A DNA stretch of 64,000 nt. Source: Ciona intestinalis. Taxonomy: Eukaryota > Chordata > Ascidiacea > Phlebobranchia > Cionidae. The DNA is taken from the NCBI RefSeq assembly GCF_000224145.3, contig NW_004190463.2:143464-207463 (forward strand), read 5' to 3'. Positions 1-11,299 of this stretch are shown piece by piece (position 1 is the stretch's first letter; each line of letters begins with the position of its first letter). A model generated the notes under the pieces. The model saw only the letters and a program-made list of their open reading frames with translations. It ran no database searches and was not told the origin of the DNA. The position numbers and the translations under genes are program-made.

Positions 1-133
1 TAGTAATGTCCAAGTCAAACGAATGGCTTGTTTGTTTGGTAAATCATCCAATGGCCGTTCCTTTTATATCCACAGCCGCAAAACTAACTTTGCATACAGC
101 GCGGTTGTATTATCAAAATATTTTTTAACATAT

Positions 134-326
134 AGTAGGGTGGGGGAAGTTGGGACACATTTTAACTCTATTTTATCGTCCAATGTGGTAGTAAACAAGG
201 ATCTTTTAAAGAATTATACAACTATATGCTCAAGACTCTCATAGACCGTTGTTAAACTGTTTAAAACACGATCAGGATATTCGGATATTATGCGCCAAAG
301 GTGTCCCATCTTCCCCTATCCTACTA
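134..326. mobile_element. MITE family A, copy 1
   Basis: Terminal inverted repeats: left end reads TAGGGTGGGGGAAGTTGGGA and right end is its near reverse complement, closing at CTACTATA. The interior carries the family signature (oligo-A/T stretch, ACACGATCAGGATATT). It sits in the last intron of the acyl-CoA synthetase gene, 26 bp before the terminal exon. Flanking TA/TATA is consistent with TA target duplication. No coding capacity. Confidence 0.85.
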
Positions 327-352
327 TATCTCAACGTAAACTCACATTACAG

Positions 353-486
353 ATAAGTTGGCAGATTATAAACAGCTACGAGGTGGTGTCATGTTCGTGG
401 ACTCCCTACCAAGAGGTGGAAGTGGAAAGATACAAAAACGAGTCCTCCGAGAAATTGATCTTCAATCTCGTGATGATCCTCAGTAG
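353..486 (+). CDS. Acyl-CoA synthetase / 4-coumarate-CoA ligase-like, terminal exon only
   Basis: The C-terminal end of an ANL-superfamily adenylating enzyme that would activate a carboxylic acid to an acyl-CoA via acyl-AMP. After a TTACAG acceptor the frame reads KLADYKQLRGGVMFVDSLPR followed by GGSGKIQKRVLRE and ends SRDDPQ at TAG. The LPR-x-GSGKI-x-(R/K) stretch is the A10 motif, whose lysine is the adenylation-step catalytic residue in this superfamily. The exon starts in phase 2, so the rest of the gene lies left of the window; no upstream exon is recognisable in bases 1-130. The product could be a 4CL-like, luciferase-like or medium-chain acyl-CoA synthetase; the substrate cannot be told from this piece. 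The motif match is seen directly, the subfamily is not resolved. Confidence 0.8.
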
Positions 487-919
487 TTTTGATGCTGTTA
501 CTAAACCATGCTTGATGTGTAAATAATATACTAACATTCTCATAAATGACACGAGAGCAAAGCTCTAATGAGTGAGCACGAATTAAAATAATTAGCATAA
601 TATTAAACTCTTTTAATACAACGGTCGACTAAGCTAAATCAAAAAAAAACCAGAAGTAACCAACAAAGCGGGTTCGCCATTGGTGACTGTGAAGCAGTAG
701 ATAGAATGCACTTATAAAAGTATTATTACCCATAAACACATTTATGCGAATTAAATGATTGGTGTAGAATATGTGTAAATACTAAATAGGCTATACGCTT
801 TGTAACTCCTGTAATATGTGTTGAATTGTAAACTAAGTTAGCTAACCTTGTTTTTGCTTTAAAACGTTTGTCTGCATGAATTTGGACAGACTTTAACCAA
901 AGAACACTATAGGCTATAC
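487..919. other. Intergenic, AT-rich, no gene seen
   Basis: Downstream of the acyl-CoA synthetase stop. It contains a segment with AAAGCTCTAATGAGTGAGCA that recurs near 50.73 kb and loosely near 16.84 kb, so it is probably an old dispersed repeat. No coding or RNA signal recognised. Confidence 0.4.
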
Positions 920-1112
920 AGTAGGGTGGGGGAAGATGGGACACTTTTTAGCTCTATTTTCTCGTTCCATTTAGTAGTAAAGGAAGAACATTCAATAAAT
1001 TAGAAAACTATATCTTCACGACTGCCATAGACCGTTGTTAAATGTTTAAAACACGATCAGGATATTTGGATATTATGTGCTAAAAATGTCCCATCTTCCC
1101 CCACCCTACTAT
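920..1112. mobile_element. MITE family A, copy 2
   Basis: Nearly intact copy: left terminus GTAGGGTGGGGGAAGATGGG, right terminus CCATCTTCCCCCACCCTACT, followed by ATAT. The internal TAGACCGTTGTTAAA and ACACGATCAGGATATT segments are shared with the other copies. It lies upstream of PPT1. Confidence 0.88.
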
Positions 1113-1424
1113 ATGTATAGTTCTTTGTTTCAACCACGCTGTAATTAGGTAATGTTAGAAGTTAATATTAATCATATGATGCTAACCAAAAATAAAGTTT
1201 TAATCACGAATATTGATAATAAGGTACAGGAGAGGTAGGCTTTAAATGCGGCCGCGCTAAAATGAAGTAACTGCGTGGTCAGCGTATTAATCAATTGTGC
1301 GTCAGCATGTAAAAATGCCTAGTCAGCTTACGTTGTGTTTGTTTTGATCACATGACCGTGAGAGTTTTTCATGTTTGTTTGTTATGTTCGGGTTTTGTTC
1401 AGTTTACGTTTGTCTGGCAGCAAA

Positions 1425-1735
1425 TTTGCTGAAGTTATTGCAGTGTGTGGATAAGCATTAACTTTTGGTTGGTTTGGTAATTTATATCCTCGTGGGTTGG
1501 AACTTGAGTGACTTATCCAATATCCATGGTTGCCACTCCCATGCCCACAGTCGAGTTGCTGGAGCTATTGTAGTGTGTGGATAGGCAGACATAACTTTTG
1601 GTTGTTTTGGTCATTTATATTCTCGTGGGTGGGAACTTAAGTGACTTATCCATGCCACTCCCATGCTCACAGTCGAGCTACTCTCATACCCACAGTCAAG
1701 TTGCTGAAGTTATTGCAGTGTGCGGATAAGCAGAT
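1425..1735. repeat. Tandem repeat, roughly 125-bp unit, about 2.5 copies
   Basis: Units run from GCTGAAGTTATTGCAGTGTG through CTCGTGGGTTGGAACTTGAG to CCATGCCCACAGTCGAGTTG, then restart. The same unit, reverse complemented, forms an array inside POLR3D intron 1 (11373-11660). Located just upstream of PPT1. Confidence 0.8.
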
Positions 1736-1853
1736 TTGAAATTAGTTGAAATCAATACATTAAAAATTGTGCTAGTTTTGTATAATTGATATGTTGGTCA
1801 TATTACAGTGATACTTTTTAGAGGTACTGGTATTTTTTACATATTACCCTAAG

Positions 1854-4800
1854 ATGAAGGTTCTTGCGATATTGTCTCTACTTGTATGTTCATGTTATGC
1901 AACTACACCAACACCACTGGTCATATGGCATGGAATGGGTAAGCTTAAGCTATATTTGACTTCAACCTATAATAATATAGTGAACACCTGTGTTATAACA
2001 ACTATCGTTTTTCGGCCATTATATTTTGCTATATATTATACATATATATATATATTGCTTGCGAAAATCAACTTACTTAAAACAGCTAGGAAAAATACAT
2101 ACTAATAATGTGGCCTAAATACAGAATAACAAAATGATATTGTACAATGTTAGGATATATTTCATTGCTGGATACTTCACAACTAACATGGCACAATCAA
2201 TGTTTGCCATGATATTACTTGTGTCAACACTAAACTGCAATGTGGTGCATGAACTAACTTGGGTTGAAGGTTATAAATACACTAAACAAATAAACACAAA
2301 TTGCCCTGTTTAACTTCATACAAGTAATTAATAAAGACTTCTTATTATAAAACATAAGGTAAACAGAGCGACCAAGAGTAAACACTTTGTTTGTTTTAAA
2401 ACATGTGTTACAACTCCCATAGCACCTATGCTATTTCTATTCTAATGTTTATTAACATCGAACAGATGTTCACAAACCACATAAGGTTATCTGTAATATA
2501 AACACATTAACCGGGTGTTCTGTGCACCAAGTTACCTCTCCATTTAAAAAGCATCCATTACTCCACAAACAACAAGTAGAACAAATGTACATCCCATTTC
2601 ATGGGGAAAAAATGCTGTATTATTTTGGAGTTTTTAGGTTATTATAAAAACATTACAAACTATAAACACTTTTCGAAAGTATAGGCTATGTATCAAATCA
2701 CCCACATTACAACTCCTGTAACAGCTTAACATGTATCTTTAACAGTAATTAAGTTTGTAAGACCACAGTTTTGGGGATCATAAGTTAATTAGGGAAAGGA
2801 ATTAATTAAAATTATTGCAATATAGATTCAAAGTATCCCACAACTACCAGAACACTGTTTCGGTAAACTTTATATAACTATCAACTTTTGAAACGGCATT
2901 TTGGCCTAGTAGGTCCCAGCTAAAACCTGGCCTTTCCACTGACAAATATTGCATATATGCATATACAACATGAGATATTATTAACAAATCCTAGGTGACA
3001 GCTGCTGCAACCCATTAAGCATGGGCTCCATCATCAGACTGGTGGAGGGCCAGATACCTGGCATATATACTTTATCATTGAAGATAGGGGACACCACTAC
3101 ACAGGACATTATGAATGGGTTTCTTAAACCAATTCCTGAACAAGTATGTGTCTTAAAATACATTTGTAACTATATGTAGTGAATGGTTACACAGCTAGTC
3201 TCGTAATTTAGAGGGTACGGGTTCAAGGCTCAATGCTGCTACTATTGTGGGCATGGGTGTCCTTGGTTCAAGACACTTAACGGCGATTGCCTTGACCCAG
3301 TGCTTACTAATCGGTTGTTTAAATTGTTAACCATACAGCATACAGAAAAACAATCACTCACAAAGTTACATGAGTCGTAACTTGTAAACACCAAGTTGAT
3401 AAAACACAACACCCGTGTTATAATGACTGTCATTGCCCCTGCACGTGAGGATCAATAATTTACATACACGGGTGCACAAACCAACAAACTACGAACATCG
3501 TACGTACTATATATAATAACAATACTCAACCCTGTCAATATGTTATTAGATCACAATGGCATGCGAACAAATCAAAGCTGATCCAAACCTAGCTAACGGA
3601 TTCAACGCAATGGGATTTTCACAAGGAGGACAATTCCTGTGAGTCGTACAGCATATATTAATAGAGGCTACAAACGTATCATATTCTGCTGCTCTTGCTA
3701 CCAGGCACATATAACTTTAAACAACTTATTCTCATACAATAGCTGAATAGTTATGTTAATCCGATAATCTCCTCATGATAAATATTCTTACAGAATACCT
3801 ATTATTGCCGAACTATTTTATCTCACTACTTCATTATAGCTAATTTCAAATAAACTCAGCCTTTCTGACAAATAAAAATTAAATTTCAATGGATGGACCA
3901 ATATACCTTATTTCTCCTCCCATGGCGGGGCAACAGTCGGTATAACACGAGTGTTTTGTTTCATTACAGGCGTGCAGTAGCTCAACAATGCGATGGTATT
4001 AAGATGCATAACCTCATCTCTGTTGGTGGGCAACATCAGGGGGTTTTCGGGTTCCCTAAATGCCCCAACGATCTTACATTCTGTGATACATTGCGAGATA
4101 TGCTCAACAAATATGCTTACAACCCAACCATACAAGACCAGTAGGTTACCGTTATGATCAATTATTTCAACGCTTTAAATTTACCTTTTTCTACCATTTA
4201 TTGGTTTTATACTCTTTGTGTCCACTTACTAGTTACCACGTAATCACGTATGTAACTTTGTGAGTGAATATTTTTTGTATGGCTGACAATTTAGACAACT
4301 CATTAGTGATCACTGGGTTAAAGCAATTACTAGCAAGTGTCTTGCCTAAGGACACATATGCCCACAATGGTGGCAGCGACGAATGGTAAACCAATATTCT
4401 CCAGTTACAATGCAAAGGTTCCAACCACTGCAAACTAACAACACAAAAGACAAACTAGTTTTATCGCTGGTATCTTTTAAGCGACAACACTATAAGCGAA
4501 CTTACCATATATCCCCCACATATTCCCCCATATAGTTTGGTACAAGCTGAATACTGGCACGACCCACAACACGAGGACGTTTACAAATCATCCAATATTT
4601 TCTTGCCTGATTTAAACAACGATGTGACAGTGAATGAAGTTTACAAACAACGACTGATGTCGCTCAACAAGTTTGTGATGGTGAAGTTTACTTCCGACAC
4701 CATGGTGCAACCAATCGCAAGCGAAGTAGGTGGTTCATCGTATTTACCACAAAAAGTGGAGTAGCTAGGGATCAATTTTAACATGCTCTGAAATAAAGAT

Positions 4801-5518
4801 GCAGTTGCAATATCTAGATTGACTTGAAGTAAATTGTTGTGTAGGTTGAGCTTTCAGCAAAGTGAATTTCAAAGACTGGAACTTGTTCACACTTTAAATG
4901 TGTCTCACTGAAGGCTTTACACAGAGACAATTAAATAAAGAATAGAACCTGTATTATTTAAGGTTAACGAACTGACTTACCGGGGGTCTAGATAGTAACG
5001 CCCTCAGTAATAATCCTACATCCCAGGTCTCAGGTGCCTCACTGAAGAACTTACCCTTCTAATTCTATAACTTTTCTATTAACAGTGGTTTGGGTTTTAT
5101 GCTCCTGGTCAAGCTGAAACTGTTCAAAGTTTACAAGAATCAGATCTTTACAAAAATGTGAGTTGCTGAATAAAGTCATGACTGACATTTTAGTCCTAAA
5201 CAACCATTACTAAACATTTTTCTCGACTGATATTTTATATTTGTCAAACACATTTTTATCATACATACATTTTATGTCTGCCACTGACATTTTTATATTG
5301 TCATATTTCCTGTCAACACTCTAACGCTATACCTTTGACAAACATATAGAAATACTGAATGCAACCCATATTAACCCAACCATCCTTATCTAAAGGACCA
5401 GTTAGGTTTGAAAGCAATGGACCAGAATGGGCAACTTGTGTTCCTTGCTACAGATGGTGACCACCTGCAGTTCACCAACGAATGGTTTATCACAAATATT
5501 ATTCCGTACTTACAATAA
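1854..5518 (+). CDS. PPT1: Palmitoyl-protein thioesterase 1
   Basis: Lysosomal thioesterase that removes S-linked fatty acyl groups from cysteines of proteins during degradation. Seven exons, all GT-AG and phase-consistent: 1854-1938, 2995-3143, 3550-3638, 3970-4140, 4536-4725, 5086-5157, 5396-5518; 292 aa against 306 in human. A signal peptide ([16 protein letters not shown]) precedes [19 protein letters not shown]. The nucleophile elbow is GFSQGG with Ser102; the catalytic Asp lies in FTSDTMVQP and the catalytic His in TDGDHLQF, matching human S115, D233 and H289. [14 protein letters not shown] and [10 protein letters not shown] are near-identical family blocks. The ATG is preceded directly by CTAAG, a possible spliced-leader acceptor. 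Introns 2 and 4 host SINEs. Convergent with the KDEL receptor gene. Confidence 0.96.
3180..3466 (+). mobile_element. tRNA-like SINE in PPT1 intron 2
   Basis: Shares the B-box-like GGGTTCAAGGCTCAATGCTG, the middle segment AAGACACTTAACGGCGATTG and the tail with CACAAAGTTACAT and ACACCCGTGTTATAATGACT. The order of modules matches the better copy at 30450-30722. Confined to the intron between exons 2 and 3. Confidence 0.75.
4215..4390 (-). mobile_element. SINE fragment in PPT1 intron 4
   Basis: Reverse-oriented SINE body: AGTTACCACG, TGTAACTTTGTGAGTGAATA, the GGCTGACAATTTAGACAACT segment and CACATATGCCCACAATGGTG. The tRNA-like head is truncated. Confidence 0.7.
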
Positions 5519-6886
5519 GATGGTGGTTGTGGAGCTAATTATGGTGGAATCATAGGTTAAATGTATATTACTAATATCTACATCTTAACAAAGCTAAGGT
5601 TGTAAACATCTGCCACTAATAACATGTATTGTATTACAAGTGAATCCAAATACCAAAGCTTTTTTAGCATAAAATATTAGATTATGTTTTTAGCATAAAA
5701 AAAATTAAAAATTTTAATATGTGTGTTTTGCTCTTGTTATAAATGTGCCATACAAACTGAAAATAATGATTTAACTCGTATGTATTTTATGTTTCAATAG
5801 TTATGATAAATGTATTTACATAATGCATACGCAGCAAGTAATGTATGTATTATATTTACATGTGCTTGTAGCGCAGTGTAATGCGTCTTGTATGATGGAA
5901 AGTGATATACAAACAATACCAAATCGTAAATTTAACATATTATGGCATCCAACTAACCACTAACATAACCCTCCTGTTTTTGTTCAACTATATTTGTGTC
6001 GTAGTGTCAGAGAATTGTTACAACTACCCATAAAAATACAGATACATGTTTTCTCAAGGTCAAATTATTCATTGTAATGTTTCATGTTTGTTTACTTGTA
6101 TGCAGTTTGTGGTGATTTAATTGCTTGTAATTCACTGTGAATAAAACGCTAGAAAACAAAAGTACTTTGGTAAACATTTCTACTTAGAATAATACTGAAT
6201 ACATTATGCATTTATAGGTAAAAGTAAGAATATGGAACTTTTAAAGTTTCAAAGTTAAATCCAAAGTATGTATAAAGATTAGTTGTTCATTTAAACCACT
6301 ATTACAGCAAATGAGCAAAACTATTTAAAGTATGTTTTGGGCTTTTTAGTTTTTGGTTTTAAATAAAAACAATTTTTAATATACCAACGCCGTAATATTG
6401 AATTAAATAACACAATAAATTCAAAACTGCAACAATCCAACAACCCATTCCTCAAAGTTTCTACAAAACTTTGTCCAAATATAAAAAAGTTGTACAAAAA
6501 CCAATCTACATAGCAGAATAAGCAGGTGGTTTGCATGGTTTTACATGAATATGTAATTAATTAAAAACACCCCGGACAGCAGAAGACACTAAGGGGTTAC
6601 AAATAAATATCTTTAAAAAACCAAGACATTTGCAAAGGCAAGTAACCTAAAACGCCAAAGTAGTTAGTATTGTGTTATGTTAAAATTATAAATCATTTTT
6701 TCCCACAACTTTATGATGGGGCAATGAACCTCATTTTAAAAAAAAGTTCTTTGATTTAGGAGAGTTATTATTTCACGCTAAATTAGTATACGATAATCAA
6801 GGTTTAAAAAGGAGTGATTATCAAAGTTTGAAAATAAAAGAGCACTGTATTATATAACTATGCATATACCAACACAGCGCACAACG
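5519..6886. other. Convergent intergenic region PPT1 / KDELR
   Basis: AT-rich 3' flanks of two convergent genes with several AATAAA-type motifs usable as polyadenylation signals on either strand. I see no coding exon, tRNA or clear transposon here. Confidence 0.4.
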
Positions 6887-8709
6887 CTAAATCTCAACTT
6901 TAGTGCCCGACCAAAACACAGGCATCGTAACAAACAAAATATAAAACATGGTTTGAATACATCCGCATACAATCGCCACTGGATCAAAATATCTCTCATA
7001 GTAATATCGCCATACCCAGTTTGCAATGTAGAGTGCACGGTATAAACCTAAGTAAACAACATGCTCACTGTCAAGTTATAACATGGGTGTCTTCTTATAC
7101 ACCAGACACACATGGTGTATTCATACACCTCATGCTCACTGTCAAGTTATAACATGGGTGTCTTCTTATACACCAGACACACATGGTGTATTCATACACC
7201 TCATGTTCACTGTCAAGTTATAACATGGGTGACTTCTTATACACCAGACACACATGGTGTATTCATACACCTCATGCTCACTGTGGAGTTATAACATAGG
7301 TGTTGGTGTAAAAGCGATACTTACCCAATGGTAGCAAATAATGCACCGTGATGGTTTTAGCTTCACCAGTTTGATAAATCATGTATAGCTGGGGTAATAT
7401 TGCAACACTCTCAAGGAAAATACTGAACGTCCACAAATCCTGTGGGGGGGATAAAATTAAATATTCATCCGCAGTTTATACGAACACACATTTTCAATTC
7501 GAGTTAAAACTGAATATTTTACGAAAGAAACTGCAAAACATGATTGAATCTCAAAATGTACAGTCGGGAGGGTTTTAACTAAATGGTAAAATGTACATAT
7601 AGTTGTGAACATTGGTATATTCTTTTACCTAACTCTGGTCTCTTAAAACTCTTGCAATTTATTTCCTTTCCCAATCGCTCTGATGAACCAAATGTGTGGA
7701 ACAATAAAGCTTTTTTATTCCATGGGTTATTTTCACAAAAAAGGGAGGTCTAGAGACCCCTTAAACCCCCTAAATACACCCCTATAATAACCTCTTGTAT
7801 TGAAGTTCTTTCGGCACTAAAGATCACACCACAAGCAATCGAAGGGAGGACAACGATTAAAACTTGGAAAGTATCAATATTCTTGTCGTAAGTTTTCTTG
7901 TAAGTATGGTAGATCAAAACTAATGTGGAGAAAGTTAAAACAAGGAACACAGCCTGGAAATAGAAACATAGAAATACAAAATATTGTGTATATATATATA
8001 CTTAAAATTGGTCTTTCAAATAAAATGAATAGGCTATTAATGTTGATGCAAAAACACAGATTTTCCAGCCCGTACAAACATGATGGCCATATATATATAT
8101 ATACATGTTACACTTGTCAGAAGACAATTCATTTCATCTGCCATTCAGAAAGATATTATCAGTCTATACCCTGAAACACAGAATACGATTCCACACAGAA
8201 ACTTATGTGGAAGAAAGTTTGTTGTAGTTCATGGCCTTTATTGTTTGTCTATGATCTCATAGGCCTTATTGTGAAGTTTAAATCACAATTATTCCTGCAG
8301 TAAGCTAATGTGTTTATAAAATTTATTAAAAGGCTATAAAATTAATACAGTAAACTTAACACATAAATAGCTATATTTTGTATGAATACAGTATGTTAAA
8401 TGTCCGACCTTGAATATAGTAAGATACCATGTTAATGAAGTAAACAGGTCCGTGTATCTCGTCACAAACACAACAAAATATAACGCCTGAGTTTTGCCGG
8501 AAACACCTTAAACATAAAAATAAAATAAACAATTATACAGACAGCATACACCACATTAATCAATGGTGTGTGGGCTATTGCAACCCCTTAACTTTACACC
8601 TTTTATTTTTATTTTTACCTTCACATGATTTTGTCCGAACTATATTCACCAACAAACCAATGATGGCGAGGACATGTGAATAATCCGCAATGATTCGGAA
8701 TACGTTCAT
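6887..8709 (-). CDS. KDEL receptor (ER lumen protein-retaining receptor), divergent tail
   Basis: Seven-TM Golgi receptor that binds the C-terminal HDEL/KDEL signal of escaped ER proteins and returns them to the ER. Five exons in transcription order: 8709-8619, 8506-8409, 7953-7792, 7439-7325, 7047-6887; 208 aa against 212 in human KDELR1. Family blocks: [71 protein letters not shown] and [17 protein letters not shown]. The human alignment is ungapped through residue 193, and R5, R47, D50, E127, Y158, R159, R169 and D177 are kept, so ligand binding looks intact. After residue 190 it departs: the usual YCDFF is YILFV (D193 to Leu) and the Lys-rich cytosolic tail is replaced by [11 protein letters not shown]. 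Intron 4 is almost wholly a 71-bp satellite. Confidence 0.94.
7055..7305. repeat. 71-bp tandem repeat filling KDELR intron 4
   Basis: About three copies of a unit that includes ACACATGGTGTATTCATACA, CTCATGCTCACTGTCAAGTT and ATAACATGGGTGTCTTCTTA. Periodicity is 71 bp. The array occupies nearly the whole intron between exons at 7047 and 7325. The same satellite recurs at 25515-25925. Confidence 0.9.
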
Positions 8710-9244
8710 GGTAGAGGGTGTGTCAAAGTTGGGTGGGAGCCTGGGGTGTGTCAAAGTTGGGTAACAGCCTGTGGGTGGTGTTGAAGGCCTAAGGTGTTCA
8801 AGGGGGTATGTCAGAAATACTGTAAGCCTTATATTAAATTCTTAACTTATTCACCAACTTATTTACCAACCACATCTAAAAAACAGTAAAAAAACTTTAG
8901 AACAAACAACGAAAACCAAAGCGAAATGAACTCTTGAAATATATGATTGAATATATTTATTTGTGCAGCACATTTGTTAGTGGATATTAATTTATGGCAA
9001 GTTATTACTGTGTATAATGTTAAAGTTTCAACTTGATTTTTAATTTAATTTGAAATAAACAAAATAGTATAAAAAAGTTAACATCAACTTAAAGGAAATT
9101 AAAAGTTTCTGACAACAGTTTCTTCATTCTTGGTAGTAATATAAATTTAGGGAAGAATCAGCTTATGAAATAAGGCAGTGTTATTAATTATTATGATATA
9201 AAGAAATACATGTTCTAATGTAGATGATTATGAAAACCTAGTTT
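8710..9244. other. Intergenic TRIP13-KDELR, with a short direct repeat
   Basis: 535 bp between two minus-strand genes. GTGTGTCAAAGTTGGGT is present twice at 8717-8765, immediately 5' of the KDELR start, within a G-rich stretch. The rest is AT-rich 3' flank of TRIP13. Confidence 0.4.
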
Positions 9245-10531
9245 TTAAGTTTGTGATAACTGGCTGACTTCCTTCTGCATTATCTTCACTGCGTTTGAAA
9301 GCGCGAGGAAATATTTATTGAGGGTTGTGGGTTGGTTTGATTGAATGGATTGTGCGTGGGCGAGGAAGGGAAGTTTGCGTAAAGCCCTTCCACTCATACC
9401 AGCACACTCCTGTGAGATTTCCCACAACTTTTGGCTCGCTACTAAATCCTGTTCCTCCATATCATGTATACCGGACGGGGTGAAAGCGAGGATTTCTTGC
9501 GGCATTTTCATGACACGTGCGCGGCAAAGCTCAAGAATGCAAGTTCGTAGAATCGAATAAACCGCCTCTGCTGATGGGAAACCGATAAAGAACCTGATAT
9601 CAGCTCGGTCAACAAATGCACAGTCAATCTTCCCAGTTACATTAGAAGTTGTGAGGATTAAAACATTGTTGTATCGTTTCAAGCGGTCGAGTTGAGTTAG
9701 AACAGCGTTGACAACTCGTATTGCATCTGAAGGTTCGGTTCCCGCGGATGCAGACGAGCGAGCTGCTGTTAAACTTTCCACCTCATCAATGAGGAGACAA
9801 ACAAAGTGATGTGGATCGCTCGCTAATCCTTCAACTTTTTGAAACATCTTCATGACCAATTTCCCACTTTCCGAAAACCACTTGGAGAATAAGCTATGGC
9901 TGTTCACTTCAAGTAAAGATGATTCTTTGAACCTATCAGATAAACGAATTGCAAGTTTATGAGCAAGAGCTCGGCACAACGATGTCTTCCCAGTGCCTGG
10001 AGGTCCATGTAGAAGTACAACTCGATTCCATGTTATAAGTTTATCGTCTACGCCACAGTCAGCAAAGTATAAACCGCTCTGAGTGTAGTTCAACAATCCT
10101 TCTTTTATATTGGAGTCATAAATTAAAGATTCCCACAAATTCTCGAAACCTTTAGACGGAAGCATCCAGTGTGTGGCAGCAGAGAGCTCCTCCTCTTCAT
10201 GCTGCACCATCTCATCTTCAGGAAAATCTTCATAAAGTCGATAAACGTAGAACTTCATTTTTATGTTCGACATATTCGTTATAACATCCGTATATTCATT
10301 CCCGGCAGAATCCAAGAATTTAAAATTATCAACGTGTTTTAGGAAATTTCCTTCTTTCTTGATGGCGGTACAAAAGTCTTCCAAACAATTTTCCGTAACT
10401 TTGTGGTCTAAGTTTTCAAAACATTGTTCCGTTGCTTGAATAATCTGCTCCGTGCTTGCCACGCTGGAGATCTTCTGTTGGACTTCAACGTAGATTTCAA
10501 CTTTACGAGAGTCATTTAATGATCGAGACAT
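9245..10531 (-). CDS. TRIP13: Pachytene checkpoint protein 2 homolog (AAA+ ATPase)
   Basis: Hexameric AAA+ remodeller that converts closed HORMA-domain proteins (MAD2 with p31comet, HORMADs) to the open form, acting in the spindle checkpoint and meiotic prophase. A single uninterrupted exon encodes 428 aa (human 432). Walker A GPPGTGKT at about 176-183, substrate-contacting pore loop SKWFSESGKL at 216-225, Walker B LLIDE at 246-250 with catalytic E250, sensor 1 TTSN around 294-297. The N-terminal 130 residues correspond to the NTD that docks the adaptor. The start is the first in-frame Met of the conserved N-terminus. It lies upstream of KDELR on the same strand and is divergent from POLR3D (769 bp apart). 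It lacks introns, unlike neighbouring KDELR and POLR3D. Confidence 0.95.
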   Translation of the reverse strand: MSRSLNDSRKVEIYVEVQQKISSVASTEQIIQATEQCFENLDHKVTENCLEDFCTAIKKEGNFLKHVDNFKFLDSAGNEYTDVITNMSNIKMKFYVYRLYEDFPEDEMVQHEEEELSAATHWMLPSKGFENLWESLIYDSNIKEGLLNYTQSGLYFADCGVDDKLITWNRVVLLHGPPGTGKTSLCRALAHKLAIRLSDRFKESSLLEVNSHSLFSKWFSESGKLVMKMFQKVEGLASDPHHFVCLLIDEVESLTAARSSASAGTEPSDAIRVVNAVLTQLDRLKRYNNVLILTTSNVTGKIDCAFVDRADIRFFIGFPSAEAVYSILRTCILELCRARVMKMPQEILAFTPSGIHDMEEQDLVASQKLWEISQECAGMSGRALRKLPFLAHAQSIQSNQPTTLNKYFLALSNAVKIMQKEVSQLSQT

Positions 10532-11299
10532 TATAATGTTTAATCTATGTTCTTGACAAAATTAAATTACTTACAATTTAAAATACTTGAATACAACTTA
10601 GCATGTACACGCTACCTCTTACCAGTATATAGATAAGAAATACGATAACCCGGATATCATATATATACAGCGTCAAACAGCGAAAACAAATTTAACAAAC
10701 AAAATAAACCAAACCACCAAATCTTCCAAGCAGTGTTACATTACGTGTTCGTGAGGTACATTTTATGGACTTTTACATCATATTACTACTGAACTATTTT
10801 GGTAAACTATAATCTATACATTAAAGTGTTAAAATAACTTAAATACCAATTTATTTACAAGCTTTTTTAAAGAGCATTAACAAAGTTACATTTTAAAGAA
10901 ATTTAGAACATAATAAATGCGCAACACTGTAAGGGGATTACCCGGCTATAAAAGTGTAGCAACAAAATAAACGTGTTTATTGAAACAGTATATTAGGATA
11001 AGTTTTTGTTCTAGCTAACATAAAAGCATGTAACATATTTATTTGGCTATTTAAAGTATCAAAGCGTACGCATCCAATATTTAACTATGCTATACTGTTT
11101 GGGCTTGCAATAGTTTGTTTTTATGAAGCTGTGTTGCATCATACATTAATTATGATGTAGCCTATTCATTTTTTATAGTATGACAGTTATAAATCCAACT
11201 AATCTGTGTTACAGAATATTTTCTTCCGTCTGATGTTTATTAAGCAAGTGAATTAGCCTCTTATAATTTGAAAATAGTTTAAATAAGAAGACTACAACC
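10532..11299. promoter_or_regulatory. Shared divergent intergenic region TRIP13 / POLR3D
   Basis: 768 bp separating the two head-to-head starts; it must hold the promoters of both genes by position. AT-rich, with no TATA box or motif I would defend and no repeat recognised. Assignment is positional inference only. Confidence 0.35.

Noticed and set aside
6980-7045. GYGDI motif on the minus strand resembling a potassium-channel filter
   Set aside because: Wrong frame of KDELR exon 5; the neighbouring frame gives [17 protein letters not shown] in phase with the upstream exons.
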